A stretch of DNA of 64,000 bases, taken from Pararhizobium_B sp963760965. GTDB taxonomy: Bacteria > Pseudomonadota > Alphaproteobacteria > Rhizobiales > Rhizobiaceae. This document shows, piece after piece, positions 43,471 to 52,803 of the stretch (position 1 is its first letter; each line of letters opens with the position of its first letter). Both the position numbers and the translations under genes were made by a program. The notes under the pieces were generated by a model, which saw nothing but the letters and a program-made list of their open reading frames with translations, ran no database searches and was not told the DNA's origin. The stretch spans positions 124,001 to 188,000 of the forward strand of contig CAVXEW010000008.1 in assembly GCA_963760965.1 (NCBI GenBank), in the 5' to 3' direction.

Positions 43471-43984
43471 ACGCCCGCGCGGCCGCCATGGCCTGGTCGT
43501 CGCGGGCATATTCGCGCTCACGGCACTCGGTCTTTCAGGCTGCCAGGTGCGGCCTCTTTATGCGGGCTACGGCACACCGGAGACGAAATTGTCGTCGATC
43601 GCGGTGGACCCCGTCAGTACGCGTGTAGCGCAACAGGTGCGCAATCATCTTCTCTTTCTGCTCGATCGCGGCGGCCGCGAGCCGAAGAACCCCGCCTACA
43701 CGCTGGCTCTGAATGTCTCATCGGCCCAAATCGGTGTCTTCGTCGGGTCGGCCGTCGATTCCAGCCCGACCGCCGGGCGCGACAAGATAACCGTCGCCTA
43801 CGTTCTGAAGGACGCCCGGACCGGCAAGACGGCAAAGTCCGGAAGCAGATCGGCTGTGGCTGCGTTCGACCTCCCGCCCCAGGAATATACCAAGCTCCGC
43901 GCCATCCGGGACGCCCAGGATCGCGCGGCCGTCGCGGCGGCCGAACTGGTGCACGCCGACCTCGCCGGCTATCTCGCCCGCTGA
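43457..43984 (+). CDS. lptE: LPS-assembly lipoprotein LptE
   Basis: This is a 175-residue outer-membrane lipoprotein. The lipobox LSGC places the lipidated cysteine at residue 29 after a hydrophobic signal segment. The mature start CQVRPLYAGYG is typical of alphaproteobacterial LptE. It plugs the LptD barrel and helps deliver LPS to the cell surface. The frame overlaps the end of leuS by 14 bp, so coupling is likely. holA follows after 3 bp. Confidence 0.9.
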   Translation: MSSSERPRGRHGLVVAGIFALTALGLSGCQVRPLYAGYGTPETKLSSIAVDPVSTRVAQQVRNHLLFLLDRGGREPKNPAYTLALNVSSAQIGVFVGSAVDSSPTAGRDKITVAYVLKDARTGKTAKSGSRSAVAAFDLPPQEYTKLRAIRDAQDRAAVAAAELVHADLAGYLAR

Positions 43985-43987
43985 TCG

Positions 43988-45031
43988 ATGGCGCAAATTC
44001 GCGCGAACGAGTTCGATCGCTTCTTTGCTGGCGCCTCCGCTCGCTACCGCCTCTACCTCGTCTACGGTCCGGACCGCGGCTTGGTCTCCGAGCGCGCAGC
44101 AAGGATCGCAGAATTGAGCGGGGTCGATGTCTCGGATCCCTTTGCCGTCACGCGCCTTGATGCCGAGCAGTTGCGAGGGGACCCCGGCCGCCTTTTCGAC
44201 GAGGCCGGCGCCATTGGGCTTTTCGGCGGAAACCGCCTCATCTGGGTAGGTGGAGCAGGCAACGACCGGGGCCTCGTTGCTGCCGTCGGAGAGATCGCAG
44301 GCAGATTGCCTGCGTCGACGACCGTTCTGATCGAAGCCGGAGAACTCAAGAAGGGAGCGGCACTGCGTCGCGTTGCAGAGGAAACGGCAGAGGCCCTCGC
44401 CATTCCATGCTACGCGGACGAAAGTCGCGGGATCCAGGCGCTGATCGATGAAGAACTCGCCAAGGAGGGCTTGCGGATAACCCCTGGCGCCCGCGATCGT
44501 CTGGGGGATGCGCTTGGAGGCGACCGCCTCGCGTCCCGTGGGGAACTGCGCAAGCTGGCGCTCTATTGCCATGGGAGCGATCAGGTGACGGAGGCAGACG
44601 TTATCGCCAGCGTCGGAGACGCAGCCGCTCTTTCGGTCGATGACGCCGTGGATGCGATCCTTGCAGGCAACCCCGCCGCACTCGATTACGCCCTGCAGCG
44701 GATAATCGCATCCAAGACCGCCGTCTATCTCGTGGTCGCGGCTTGCATTCGCCAGTTCCAGTTGCTTGATACGCTCCGAAACGAGATGGCCGCGAATGGC
44801 CGCAGCGCCTCGCAGGTCATGGCCTCCGGCGGAAGAAGCATCCACTTTCGCCGCAAGCCGGCCATCGAGAAAGCGCTTGCCAACTGGCAACCCGCAGGGA
44901 TCGCGAAGGCACTTGATCACCTGCAGCGCGCCGTCCTGGAAATGCGCCGCAGCGCCGCGCTGGAAAACGACATCGCCCGGCATGCCCTGCTGGCCGTCGC
45001 GTTGCGCTCTTCTTCAGCGAGACGTCGTTAG
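43988..45031 (+). CDS. holA: DNA polymerase III subunit delta
   Basis: This is a 347-residue clamp-loader subunit. It starts with RANEFDRFFAGASARYRLYLVYGPDRGLVSERA, here read in two parts (RANEFDRFFAG and YRLYLVYGPDRGLVSE), which is the delta N-terminal domain. LFGGNRLIWVGG and the C-terminal helical collar around ASVGDAAALSVDDAVDAIL follow. It opens the beta clamp together with delta prime. The start at 43988 lies 3 bp after lptE. It converges with parB, leaving an 18-bp gap. Confidence 0.92.
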   Translation: MAQIRANEFDRFFAGASARYRLYLVYGPDRGLVSERAARIAELSGVDVSDPFAVTRLDAEQLRGDPGRLFDEAGAIGLFGGNRLIWVGGAGNDRGLVAAVGEIAGRLPASTTVLIEAGELKKGAALRRVAEETAEALAIPCYADESRGIQALIDEELAKEGLRITPGARDRLGDALGGDRLASRGELRKLALYCHGSDQVTEADVIASVGDAAALSVDDAVDAILAGNPAALDYALQRIIASKTAVYLVVAACIRQFQLLDTLRNEMAANGRSASQVMASGGRSIHFRRKPAIEKALANWQPAGIAKALDHLQRAVLEMRRSAALENDIARHALLAVALRSSSARRR

Positions 45032-45049
45032 AACCCGCCGGCCCTCTTG

Positions 45050-45931
45050 TCAGTTACCCGAACCGAGCAAGCGGCAGATTTCTTCGAGCTGGTCGATTGT
45101 GCTGTAGTCAATCCGGAGCTGCCCCCCCTTGGCCCTGTGGTTTACCGCAACCTTCAGCCCCAGGGCCTCTCCCAGGCGACGTTCGAGAGCAAGCGTGTCG
45201 GCATCCTTTTCCGGCGCGGCAACGGCCGGACGCTTCTCCAGCCCGCCCGCGGCATCCTTCTGTGCCAGCTTCTCCGCCTCACGCACGGACAGTCCACCGG
45301 AAACGATCTGGCGGGCGAGCCGCACGGGATCGCTCGTCGAAACGATTGCGCGGGCGTGGCCTGCGGAGAGATCGCCGTTGCGCACCATGTTGCGCACGGT
45401 TTCCGGAAGCTTCAGAAGACGGAGCGAGTTCGCGACGTGGCTCCTGCTCTTGCCTATGATGTCGCCCAGATCGTTCTGGGTGTATCCGTGCTCGGCGATG
45501 AGTTGCTCATAGCCCTGGGCCTCTTCGAGCGCATTGAGATCGGCGCGCTGCACGTTCTCGACGATGGCGAGTTCGAGCGCAGTACGGTCGTCGACATTGC
45601 GGATCAGCACGGGGACATCGGCCATTCCGGCCAACTGGGCCGCCCGCCAGCGACGTTCGCCGGCTATGAGCTCATAATGCTCCGCCCCCACCGCGCGGAC
45701 GACCACCGGCTGGACAATCCCGTGGCGGCGGATTGAATTGGCCAGATCGGCCAGGTCGTCCGGGTCAAACTGGCGACGGGGGTTGTTTGGGTTGCGCCCG
45801 ATAAACTCTATGGGCAAGCGTGTGTCCGGAGAAGGGCTGGTCTGGCGACGATTTTCCCCCGGCTGGTCCATGTCTCCGATAAGCGCCGCGAGACCTCGCC
45901 CCAGGCGCTTCCTTGATTGATCGTCGCTCAT
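45050..45931 (-). CDS. parB: Chromosome-partitioning protein ParB
   Basis: This is a 293-residue CTP-dependent DNA clamp that loads at parS and spreads along the origin region. The N terminus KRLGRGLAALIGD interacts with ParA and stimulates its ATPase. The CTP-binding domain shows PRRQFDPDDLADLANSI and GERRWRAAQLAG (from residue 91). The helix-turn-helix lies in YTQNDLGDIIGKSRSHVANS. The C-terminal dimerisation domain ends the protein. Five parS-like sites are present between 47.4 and 61.3 kb. It lies 46 bp downstream of parA. Confidence 0.97.
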   Translation of the reverse strand: MSDDQSRKRLGRGLAALIGDMDQPGENRRQTSPSPDTRLPIEFIGRNPNNPRRQFDPDDLADLANSIRRHGIVQPVVVRAVGAEHYELIAGERRWRAAQLAGMADVPVLIRNVDDRTALELAIVENVQRADLNALEEAQGYEQLIAEHGYTQNDLGDIIGKSRSHVANSLRLLKLPETVRNMVRNGDLSAGHARAIVSTSDPVRLARQIVSGGLSVREAEKLAQKDAAGGLEKRPAVAAPEKDADTLALERRLGEALGLKVAVNHRAKGGQLRIDYSTIDQLEEICRLLGSGN

Positions 45932-45977
45932 GCCGATGTCCGTTCAAACTGCAATTGAAACACCCCCTCTGGCCGGG

Positions 45978-46796
45978 TCACGCCGCCTTCCGTTCCCGTT
46001 CACGCTGAATAACCTCTGACGCAAGCTGCAGGTATGCCTGGCTGCCGGAACACTTCAGATCGTAGAGGATGGCAGGTTTCCCGTAGGACGGTGCCTCGGA
46101 CACGCGGACGTTGCGCGGAATCAATGTGCGATAGACCTTGCTGCCGAGATGTGAGCGAACATCCTCGACCACCTGGTGCGCAAGGTTGTTTCGAGAATCA
46201 TACATCGTCAGCACGATGCCCTGGATGTCGAGGTCGGGATTGAGCGTCGCCTGGACCTGCCCAACCGTCTCAAGAAGCTGACTTAGCCCCTCGAGGGCAA
46301 AGAATTCGCACTGCAAGGGCACCAGAATCGAATGCGCGGCGACCATGGCATTGATTGTCAGGAGATTCAGGGACGGCGGGCAATCCACCAACACGTATCC
46401 GAAATTGCGGGCAGCCGGTGTCTGCAACGCCTTCTTCAGGCGGAACACCCGATCCTTTGCCCCCGAAATCTCCATCTCAACGCCCAGAAGATCCATGGTC
46501 GAGGGAATGATCGAGAGATTTGGTACCGACGTTTCTTGAATAATTTCAGATAGATGTGCAGATTCCGTCAAGAGCTCGTATGACGACAGGACCCGATCGC
46601 GCCTGTCTATCCCAAGTCCGGTGCTGGCGTTGCCCTGCGGATCCAGATCGACAATCAGGACGCGCTCTCCGATGGCGGCCAATGCCGTCGCCAGATTTAT
46701 CGCAGTCGTCGTTTTCCCAACGCCGCCCTTCTGGTTCGCGACCGTGATGATTCGCGTTCCCTTGCCTTCCATTGACGGGCCGCCTCGATTCAGCAT
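45978..46796 (-). CDS. parA: Chromosome-partitioning ATPase ParA
   Basis: This is a deviant-Walker ATPase that positions origins through interaction with ParB. Walker A is KGGVGKTTTAINLA with the signature lysine, Walker B is YVLVDCPPSLNLLT, and DLDPQGNAS is the A' motif. The start is either the ATG at 46796 (272 residues, just after the rsmG stop) or the ATG at 46772 (264 residues, with GAGG ten bases upstream). The domain proper starts at TRIITVANQ. The gene order mnmE-mnmG-rsmG-parA-parB on one strand is conserved across many bacteria and supports coupled expression. Confidence 0.95.
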   Translation of the reverse strand: MLNRGGPSMEGKGTRIITVANQKGGVGKTTTAINLATALAAIGERVLIVDLDPQGNASTGLGIDRRDRVLSSYELLTESAHLSEIIQETSVPNLSIIPSTMDLLGVEMEISGAKDRVFRLKKALQTPAARNFGYVLVDCPPSLNLLTINAMVAAHSILVPLQCEFFALEGLSQLLETVGQVQATLNPDLDIQGIVLTMYDSRNNLAHQVVEDVRSHLGSKVYRTLIPRNVRVSEAPSYGKPAILYDLKCSGSQAYLQLASEVIQRERERKAA

Positions 46797-46797
46797 G

Positions 46798-47418
46798 TCA
46801 GAGTCTTTCAAGGTTCTCGATCTGCAGGATGAACGAATCCTGCCCAACGCTGCTTTGGTGTTCTACCAGATCGAATCTCCAGCTGCCACGCGCTTTGTCG
46901 AGTTCCTTTTGATAATCCCGCCCTTTGTGAAACCAGGCCTGACAAGCAGGATTGGACTGAAACCAGGGTTCGGCGAATGAAAACAGGTGATCGAGGGGGG
47001 CGAGCGCCCGCGCAGATATATGATCGCAGGTCCCGATGCTCGCGCCAACGGTCTCGATGCGCATCGGATGCACAGTTGCCCGCGCACCTGTCTCCGCGAT
47101 AGCAAGACGTAGAAAGCCGGCCTTCTTCCTGTTGCTTTCGACGAGGTCCACCCAACCAGCTTCTTGCTCCGCAAACGCAATCGCGAGGATCAGGCCGGGG
47201 AAGCCTGCGCCGCTGCCGAGATCTATCCAGTGCGCCGGGGCGGGGACCAGGTCGAGCAACTGCAGGCTGTCGGCGACGTGGCGGCGAGCCACATCACCAA
47301 GGGTCGAGCGAGCGATCAGGTTGGTTGTTCTGGACCATTTTTCGAGCAGCAACAAAAAGTGGCCGATACGCTTCTGCGTTTCACGTGAAACAGGACCTGA
47401 TCGTCCGGCATCCGACAT
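46798..47418 (-). CDS. rsmG: 16S rRNA m7G527 methyltransferase
   Basis: This is a 206-residue SAM-dependent enzyme formerly called GidB. It shows NLIARSTLGDVARRHVADSL, the SAM loop IDLGSGAGFPGLILAI and VESNRKKAGFLR. The N-terminal stretch VSRET at residues 10-14 is encoded by a parS palindrome (47378-47391), so this part of the protein is under DNA-level constraint. The stop is immediately followed by the parA start. mnmG lies 17 bp upstream on the same strand. Confidence 0.95.
   Translation of the reverse strand: MSDAGRSGPVSRETQKRIGHFLLLLEKWSRTTNLIARSTLGDVARRHVADSLQLLDLVPAPAHWIDLGSGAGFPGLILAIAFAEQEAGWVDLVESNRKKAGFLRLAIAETGARATVHPMRIETVGASIGTCDHISARALAPLDHLFSFAEPWFQSNPACQAWFHKGRDYQKELDKARGSWRFDLVEHQSSVGQDSFILQIENLERL
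47378..47391. other. parS: parS site inside rsmG
   Basis: Perfect core GTTTCACGTGAAAC, the 14-bp palindrome bound by ParB. It is in the 5' coding part of rsmG and encodes VSRET. It is about 1.4 kb from parB. Confidence 0.9.
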
Positions 47419-47435
47419 TGGATTTCCCCTCGGGC

Positions 47436-49313
47436 TCAGCTGTTGGCCTGTTGGACGGGAGTGCCCTCCCAGCGCTTCAGGTGTGCCAGAAGGAGCATCA
47501 GGGCCGCCGGCGTCATCCCCTCGATCCTTCCCGCGTGCGCAAGACTGCGTGGCCGTTGGCTGGCAAGCTTCTGCTTGAGCTCATTCGAAAGCCCTGGCAA
47601 ACAGGAGTAATCGAAACCCGACGGAATATGTCTTTCCTCTTCGCGTCGCGCCGCTACAACGTCTAATTGCTGCCGTTCAACATAGACGGCATATCGGCAT
47701 TCCGTCTCGATTGCTTCGGCAACTCGATCGTCGATATTCGCAAAGCACTCCCAGAACTTCCCGAGGTCAGACAACCCAATTTCCGGCCGGGCCAGCAACT
47801 CATAAGCCGAGCGCCTGACGCCGTCCTTGTTCAGAGCAAGGCCATGTGCCTCAGCCTCGTTCGGAGTCAACGACTTGGACCGCAAATTGACGCGGGTTTG
47901 CTCAAGCAGCCGCGACCACTCTTCAAACCGCTCCCGACGCTCCAAACCCGCACAGCCGATCTCCATCGCCAGGGGCGTGAGCCGCTGATCCGCATTGTCA
48001 GAGCGAAGCGATAGACGATATTCGGCGCGCGACGTAAACATCCTGTAGGGTTCGCTGACCCCACGCGTTGTGAGATCATCGATCATCACACCGATGTAGG
48101 ACTGCGTCCTGCTGAAGACTACGGGCGAGGCCGCGCCGGCAGCTCGAGCCGCATTGAGGCCGGCGACGAGCCCTTGGGCAGCTGCCTCTTCATATCCAGT
48201 CGTTCCATTGATCTGACCGGCCAAAAACAGACGTGGCACCCGCCTTGTCTCCAGCGTGGGGTTGAGCTCGCGCGGATCGACATGATCATACTCGATCGCG
48301 TAACCAGCCTGCAGTATGCGCGCATGCTCCAGACCCGGGATTGACGCGATTAATTCCGCCTGCACTTCTTCAGGGAGGGAGGTTGACACGCCGTTCGGAT
48401 AAACGGTGTCGTCATCCAGTCCCTCCGGCTCGAGAAAGATCTGGTGACCATCCCGGTCGCCGAACCTGACGATCTTGTCCTCGATTGACGGACAATAGCG
48501 AGGGCCCGCACCTTTGATGCTGCCGGAATACATCGCAGAACGCCGCAGGTTTTGTTCGATGATTCGATGAGTCTCTTTGCTGGTCCGCGTCAATCCGCAT
48601 TCAATCTGCGGAACAGTAATTCGATCCGTCAGGAACGAGAAAGGAACGGGATTCTCGTCCGGTCCCTGACGGCCGACAGCCGCCCAGTCGATGGTGCGAC
48701 CGTCGAGGCGTGGTGGTGTGCCGGTTTTCAGACGCCCCAGCGCGAAGCCGGCCCGCTCCAACGCAGATGCCAAGCCTGTCGCCGGGGCCTCCCCTGCGCG
48801 CCCGGCCGGGAACGTACGATCCCCGATGTGGATCATGCCCCGCAGGAACGTGCCCGTCGTGAGGATAACCGCACCCGCCCTCAGGACACGACCATCTCCC
48901 AGCACGACCGCCTCTGCCCCTGCGGGTCCAACGACGAGGTCCTCCACAGCGGCCTCGACAATGTCCAGGCCTTGGTGGGTTGCGATCAGCGCCTGCATTG
49001 CTTGCCGATAAAGCTTCCGGTCGGCCTGTGTGCGTGGCCCTCGGACTGCGGCACCCTTGCGCCTGTTCAGCATGCGGAACTGAATGCCCGACAGGTCCGC
49101 AACTCGACCCATCAGGCCATCCATCGCATCGATTTCCCGCACGAGATGCCCTTTGCCAAGTCCCCCGATCGCAGGATTGCACGACATGGCGCCTATGGTT
49201 GCGCGTTTGTGCGTCACAAGAGCAGTGCGGGCACCCAGCCGCGCCGCTGCGGAAGCTGCCTCGCATCCGGCATGGCCGCCTCCGATCACCACGACGTCGA
49301 ACCTCGAACCCAT
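47436..49313 (-). CDS. mnmG: tRNA uridine-34 carboxymethylaminomethyl-modifying enzyme MnmG
   Basis: This is a 625-residue FAD enzyme that works with MnmE on the wobble uridine of certain tRNAs. The FAD fingerprint is FDVVVIGGGHAGCEAA. Other landmarks are MSCNPAIGGLGKGHLVREID, the GLxTGTPPR region (LKTGTPPRLDG) and YCPSIEDKIVRF. The start at 49313 is preferred: GAAAGGG stands at ribosome-site distance and the FAD motif follows directly. A longer frame from 49379 would include residues encoded by a parS site (FHVKR), which argues against it. Confidence 0.96.
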   Translation of the reverse strand: MGSRFDVVVIGGGHAGCEAASAAARLGARTALVTHKRATIGAMSCNPAIGGLGKGHLVREIDAMDGLMGRVADLSGIQFRMLNRRKGAAVRGPRTQADRKLYRQAMQALIATHQGLDIVEAAVEDLVVGPAGAEAVVLGDGRVLRAGAVILTTGTFLRGMIHIGDRTFPAGRAGEAPATGLASALERAGFALGRLKTGTPPRLDGRTIDWAAVGRQGPDENPVPFSFLTDRITVPQIECGLTRTSKETHRIIEQNLRRSAMYSGSIKGAGPRYCPSIEDKIVRFGDRDGHQIFLEPEGLDDDTVYPNGVSTSLPEEVQAELIASIPGLEHARILQAGYAIEYDHVDPRELNPTLETRRVPRLFLAGQINGTTGYEEAAAQGLVAGLNAARAAGAASPVVFSRTQSYIGVMIDDLTTRGVSEPYRMFTSRAEYRLSLRSDNADQRLTPLAMEIGCAGLERRERFEEWSRLLEQTRVNLRSKSLTPNEAEAHGLALNKDGVRRSAYELLARPEIGLSDLGKFWECFANIDDRVAEAIETECRYAVYVERQQLDVVAARREEERHIPSGFDYSCLPGLSNELKQKLASQRPRSLAHAGRIEGMTPAALMLLLAHLKRWEGTPVQQANS

Positions 49314-49360
49314 TGATATCCCTTTCCCTTCTCCCCCGCCGGTCACGAGGTTGCGGACTC

Positions 49361-49374
49361 GTTTCACGTGAAAC
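49361..49374. other. parS: parS site upstream of mnmG
   Basis: Perfect core GTTTCACGTGAAAC in the 99-bp gap between mnmE and mnmG, 48 bp before the chosen mnmG start. Confidence 0.9.
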
Positions 49375-49391
49375 GGCAATTGCCTATGAGG

Positions 49392-49407
49392 TGTTTCACG
49401 TGAGTCA
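49392..49407. other. Degenerate parS site downstream of mnmE
   Basis: TGTTTCACGTGAGTCA matches the 16-bp consensus TGTTTCACGTGAAACA except for two bases in the right arm. It lies 18 bp from the perfect site in the same gap, making a tandem pair. Confidence 0.6.
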
Positions 49408-49412
49408 CCACC

Positions 49413-50741
49413 TTATTTACCGATGCAGAAACTCGCAAAGATGACATCAAGCAGATCCTCTGCGTCCACCTGCCCCGTCAACCGGCCCAAAGCCTCGCTC
49501 GCCGCCCTCAGCTCCTCCGCCATGAACTCGGCTGGAAGCTCATCTTGCAGCAGCACGGCATCCAGACATTCCAGCGTCCGTCCGAGCTGCGCCTGATGCC
49601 GGGCGCGCGTCGGGATCGCATCAGACAATCTTGCTGCTGCCTGTTCGATCCTGCCCATCATCAGCGCAATCAGCTCATCGAGGCCGTCTCCGCGCGGAAC
49701 GCATATTTCGACATCGCGGCGCCAGGTGACTGGCTCGTGCTTGAGATCGGCTTTCGTACCGACAATCAGCGTCTTCTCAAGCGGCAGGCCGGTCTCCGGT
49801 TCGTCCCCCGCCAGGTCCCGGAGATACAATACAAGATCTGCCATCTCCATGGTCATCTGTGCACGCCGGATGCCTTCCTGCTCGACCTTTCCCGTGGCTT
49901 CCCTGAGCCCGGCCGTATCATGCAGAATGACTGCATATCCTCCAAGGTCGAGCGTAACCGTGACGACGTCGCGGGTCGTCCCGGCCTCATCAGAAACAAT
50001 GGAGACGTCACGCCGCGCAAGTGCATTCAACAGGCTTGATTTCCCTGCATTCGGCGCGCCGGCAATGGCCACATGGCATCCTTCACGAACAATTTCGCCA
50101 GCTCGCGATTCATCCAGATGGGAAGCTATTTCCAGACGGACGTCTTTCAGATCCGCTCGCACTCCCGCCGACACGTCTTCGGGCACATCACCCTCGTCCG
50201 AGAAGTCCAGGCCGGCTTCTATCAACCCACGACAGCGCGTAAGTCGCCGCATCCAGGCTTTGTATCGGTCGTGCAGCCCACCCGCCGCCTGTGCGAGCGC
50301 AGTCCTCCTCTGCATCTCCGTCTGGGCCATCACAAGATCCGAGAGGCCTTCGACCATCGTAAGGTCGATCTTCCCGTTTTCGAAGGCGCGCCGCGTGAAC
50401 TCGCCCGCCTCCGCGTAACGAAAGCCTTCGATTTCACGAAGCGCGTCCGTCACCGCGCCAATGACCGCTCGCCCGCCATGAACATGCAATTCGGCACAAT
50501 CCTCACCGGTGAATGAGGACGGAGCCGAAAAGAATAGAACCAGGCCGCTGTCGAGCAAAAGGCCATTCCGGTTACGAATCGATTTCAACCGAGCCATGCG
50601 CGGCTGCGGCACTTCCCCGACAAGCGTTTCGAGCCCGAATCGAGTATCGGGTCCGGAAATCCGTATCACGGCGACACCCGTGGGCGGAACGCCGCTCGAA
50701 AGCGCATAGATCGTATCCCGATAACGGTTGCCGCGGTGCAC
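49413..50741 (-). CDS. mnmE: tRNA modification GTPase MnmE
   Basis: This is a 442-residue GTPase with an N-terminal tetrahydrofolate-binding domain (RDTIYALSSGVPPTGVAVIR), a helical domain, an inserted G domain (GAPNAGKSSLLNAL, DEAGTTRD, DTAGLREA, GTKADLK) and the C-terminal redox cysteine in FCIGK. The start is a GTG at 50741: GGAG stands six bases upstream and the family sequence begins a few codons later. An ATG-started frame from 50858 would add 39 atypical residues and overlap the divergent gene. It heads the mnmE-mnmG-rsmG-parAB series. Confidence 0.95.
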   Translation of the reverse strand: MHRGNRYRDTIYALSSGVPPTGVAVIRISGPDTRFGLETLVGEVPQPRMARLKSIRNRNGLLLDSGLVLFFSAPSSFTGEDCAELHVHGGRAVIGAVTDALREIEGFRYAEAGEFTRRAFENGKIDLTMVEGLSDLVMAQTEMQRRTALAQAAGGLHDRYKAWMRRLTRCRGLIEAGLDFSDEGDVPEDVSAGVRADLKDVRLEIASHLDESRAGEIVREGCHVAIAGAPNAGKSSLLNALARRDVSIVSDEAGTTRDVVTVTLDLGGYAVILHDTAGLREATGKVEQEGIRRAQMTMEMADLVLYLRDLAGDEPETGLPLEKTLIVGTKADLKHEPVTWRRDVEICVPRGDGLDELIALMMGRIEQAAARLSDAIPTRARHQAQLGRTLECLDAVLLQDELPAEFMAEELRAASEALGRLTGQVDAEDLLDVIFASFCIGK

Positions 50742-50787
50742 GTAAAACTCCAAATTCCAGGCGGAGCGAAGCTCGAGGAAAAAGCCG

Positions 50788-52803
50788 ATGTCCAAGTACC
50801 CTGAAGCCAACATGCTTGCAAATGCCCTGAGCCCATATCTCCAGCAGCACGCCCGCAACCCCGTTCATTGGCGTGAATGGGGTCCCGCAGCCTTCGCCGA
50901 AGCAAAGGAGAAGAACCTTCCGATCCTCCTCTCTATCGGCTACGCCGCCTGTCACTGGTGCCACGTGATGGCTCACGAAAGCTTCGAAGATCTCGAAACG
51001 GCGCAGCTGATGAATCGCTGCTTCGTCAACATCAAGCTCGACCGCGAAGAGCGACCGGATGTCGATCAGATCTACATGAACGCTCTGCAGGGAATGGGCC
51101 AACAGGGTGGCTGGCCACTCACAATGTTCCTCACCCCCGAGGGCGAACCCTTCTGGGGCGGCACATATTTCCCCCCGTCCGGGAGCTACGGTCGACCCGG
51201 CTTCGTCGACGTACTCGAGGCAATCGATCGCCTCCGGCTTGAAGACCCCGATCGTATCGCCCGGAACTCCGATGCCATAAAGGCCCACCTTCAGCAGCGC
51301 CTCGCCGCCAAGGCCAACGCCAGCCGACCCGCGATCTCCGATCTCCACACTGTCTCCCGGAGCCTGCTGGAGGCGATCGATCCAGTGAATGGTGGTCTCG
51401 GCGCTGCGCCGAAGTTCCCGGCCGCCACCATGTGGGAAGCCCTCTGGCGCGATTGGGTCCGCCGGAGAGATACTCGCATGCGTGACGCCGCGCTGGCTTG
51501 GATACGGGCGCTGTGTCTGGGCGGGATATACGACCATCTCGGCGGCGGCATTCATCGTTACACCGTCGACGAACGCTGGCTGGTGCCGCATTTCGAAAAA
51601 ATGCTTTACGACAATGCACAGCTGCTCCGCTCCCTCTGCGCCGCGTACGCTGAAACCCTGGATCCGATGTACCGCGAGCGCATCGAGGGCACGGCCGAAT
51701 TCCTCCTGCGTGACATGCAATCCCCCGGAGGGGGCTTCTGCTCCAGCCTCGACGCCGATAGCGAGGGAAAGGAGGGTTCCTTCTACGTCTGGTCCCATGA
51801 AGAAATCGATGATGCGCTGGGAGCCGGAAGTTCGCTCTTCAAACAAGCCTACGATGTATCCGCAGGCGGAAACTGGGAAGGCAGAAACATCCTCAACCGC
51901 CTGGCAGGAAAGAGCTTTCTGCCCGAGGAGGAACGTTCACTCGCCGATTCGCGCCGCGCTCTGCTTGCCATACGCGACATGCGGGTCTGGCCACCCCGCG
52001 ACGACAAGGTGCTCACGGACTGGAACGGCCTGGCGATACGAGCCCTCGCGGAAGCAGGTCTGCTCCTCGGCAACAAGACCTGGACCGCCGCCGCGCAGCG
52101 CGCCTACCGTTTCGTCGTCGAATCGATCGTCAAAGAAGAGCGCCTATTTCACGCATGGCGCGCTGGAACGGTCGCCGGCCCCGCCTTCGCAACAGACTAT
52201 GCAGCGATGATCAACGCAGCGGTCACGTTGCACCTCGCAACCGGCGACCCCGCCTATCTCGCACAGGGCGAAGAATTTGCGGAACAGCTAAAGGCCTGGC
52301 ACACCGACGGTATCGGGGGATTCTTCCTCGCACCGGCCGACCGCACAAATCTCCTGATCCGGGCACGCAGCGATCAGGACGAGGCTATCCCGTCCGCCAC
52401 AGCGATGAGTGTCGAGGCGCTCGCACGACTTGCACAGGCATCCGGAAATCCCGCCTGGTTCCAAAGCGCCGAAAATGCCATGGACTCGGCCTGGGGCCGC
52501 ATTCAGTCCAATCCGTTCGCCTCGATCGGGATCGTCAACGCCGCCGACACTGTCCTGCGGTCACCCAAGCTGGTCACCACAGGTAGCCAGTGCAATGAAC
52601 TGCTCGAGATCGCCCGGCGCCATCCCGATCCGGCCCGCCTCGACCTTCACCTCGATTCGCAGGCGTCCGTCTCGCGGCACGTCGCCTCGTCCGATAGCCG
52701 AAGTGGCGCCGCTGTCGCTTATCTTTGCCGCGGCACGATCTGCCTTCCGCCAGTCTCGACGCCGGAGGAACTGGATCTCTTGCTTAGCGAGGCTTCAGCC
52801 TGA
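50788..52803 (+). CDS. Thioredoxin-domain protein of the DUF255/YyaL (SPATA20) family
   Basis: This is a 671-residue cytoplasmic protein. The N-terminal thioredoxin-like domain contains GYAACHWCHVMAHESF with the CHWC redox pair at 55-58, and FEDLETAQLMN. The C-terminal two thirds form an alpha/alpha toroid like N-acylglucosamine epimerases (HLGGGIHRYTVDERWLVPHF, DDKVLTDWNGLAIRALAEA). The function is unknown, though human SPATA20 is a relative. The ATG at 50788 has GAGGAAA upstream. It is divergent from mnmE and its 3' end overlaps rho by 9 bp. Confidence 0.92.
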   Translation: MSKYPEANMLANALSPYLQQHARNPVHWREWGPAAFAEAKEKNLPILLSIGYAACHWCHVMAHESFEDLETAQLMNRCFVNIKLDREERPDVDQIYMNALQGMGQQGGWPLTMFLTPEGEPFWGGTYFPPSGSYGRPGFVDVLEAIDRLRLEDPDRIARNSDAIKAHLQQRLAAKANASRPAISDLHTVSRSLLEAIDPVNGGLGAAPKFPAATMWEALWRDWVRRRDTRMRDAALAWIRALCLGGIYDHLGGGIHRYTVDERWLVPHFEKMLYDNAQLLRSLCAAYAETLDPMYRERIEGTAEFLLRDMQSPGGGFCSSLDADSEGKEGSFYVWSHEEIDDALGAGSSLFKQAYDVSAGGNWEGRNILNRLAGKSFLPEEERSLADSRRALLAIRDMRVWPPRDDKVLTDWNGLAIRALAEAGLLLGNKTWTAAAQRAYRFVVESIVKEERLFHAWRAGTVAGPAFATDYAAMINAAVTLHLATGDPAYLAQGEEFAEQLKAWHTDGIGGFFLAPADRTNLLIRARSDQDEAIPSATAMSVEALARLAQASGNPAWFQSAENAMDSAWGRIQSNPFASIGIVNAADTVLRSPKLVTTGSQCNELLEIARRHPDPARLDLHLDSQASVSRHVASSDSRSGAAVAYLCRGTICLPPVSTPEELDLLLSEASA

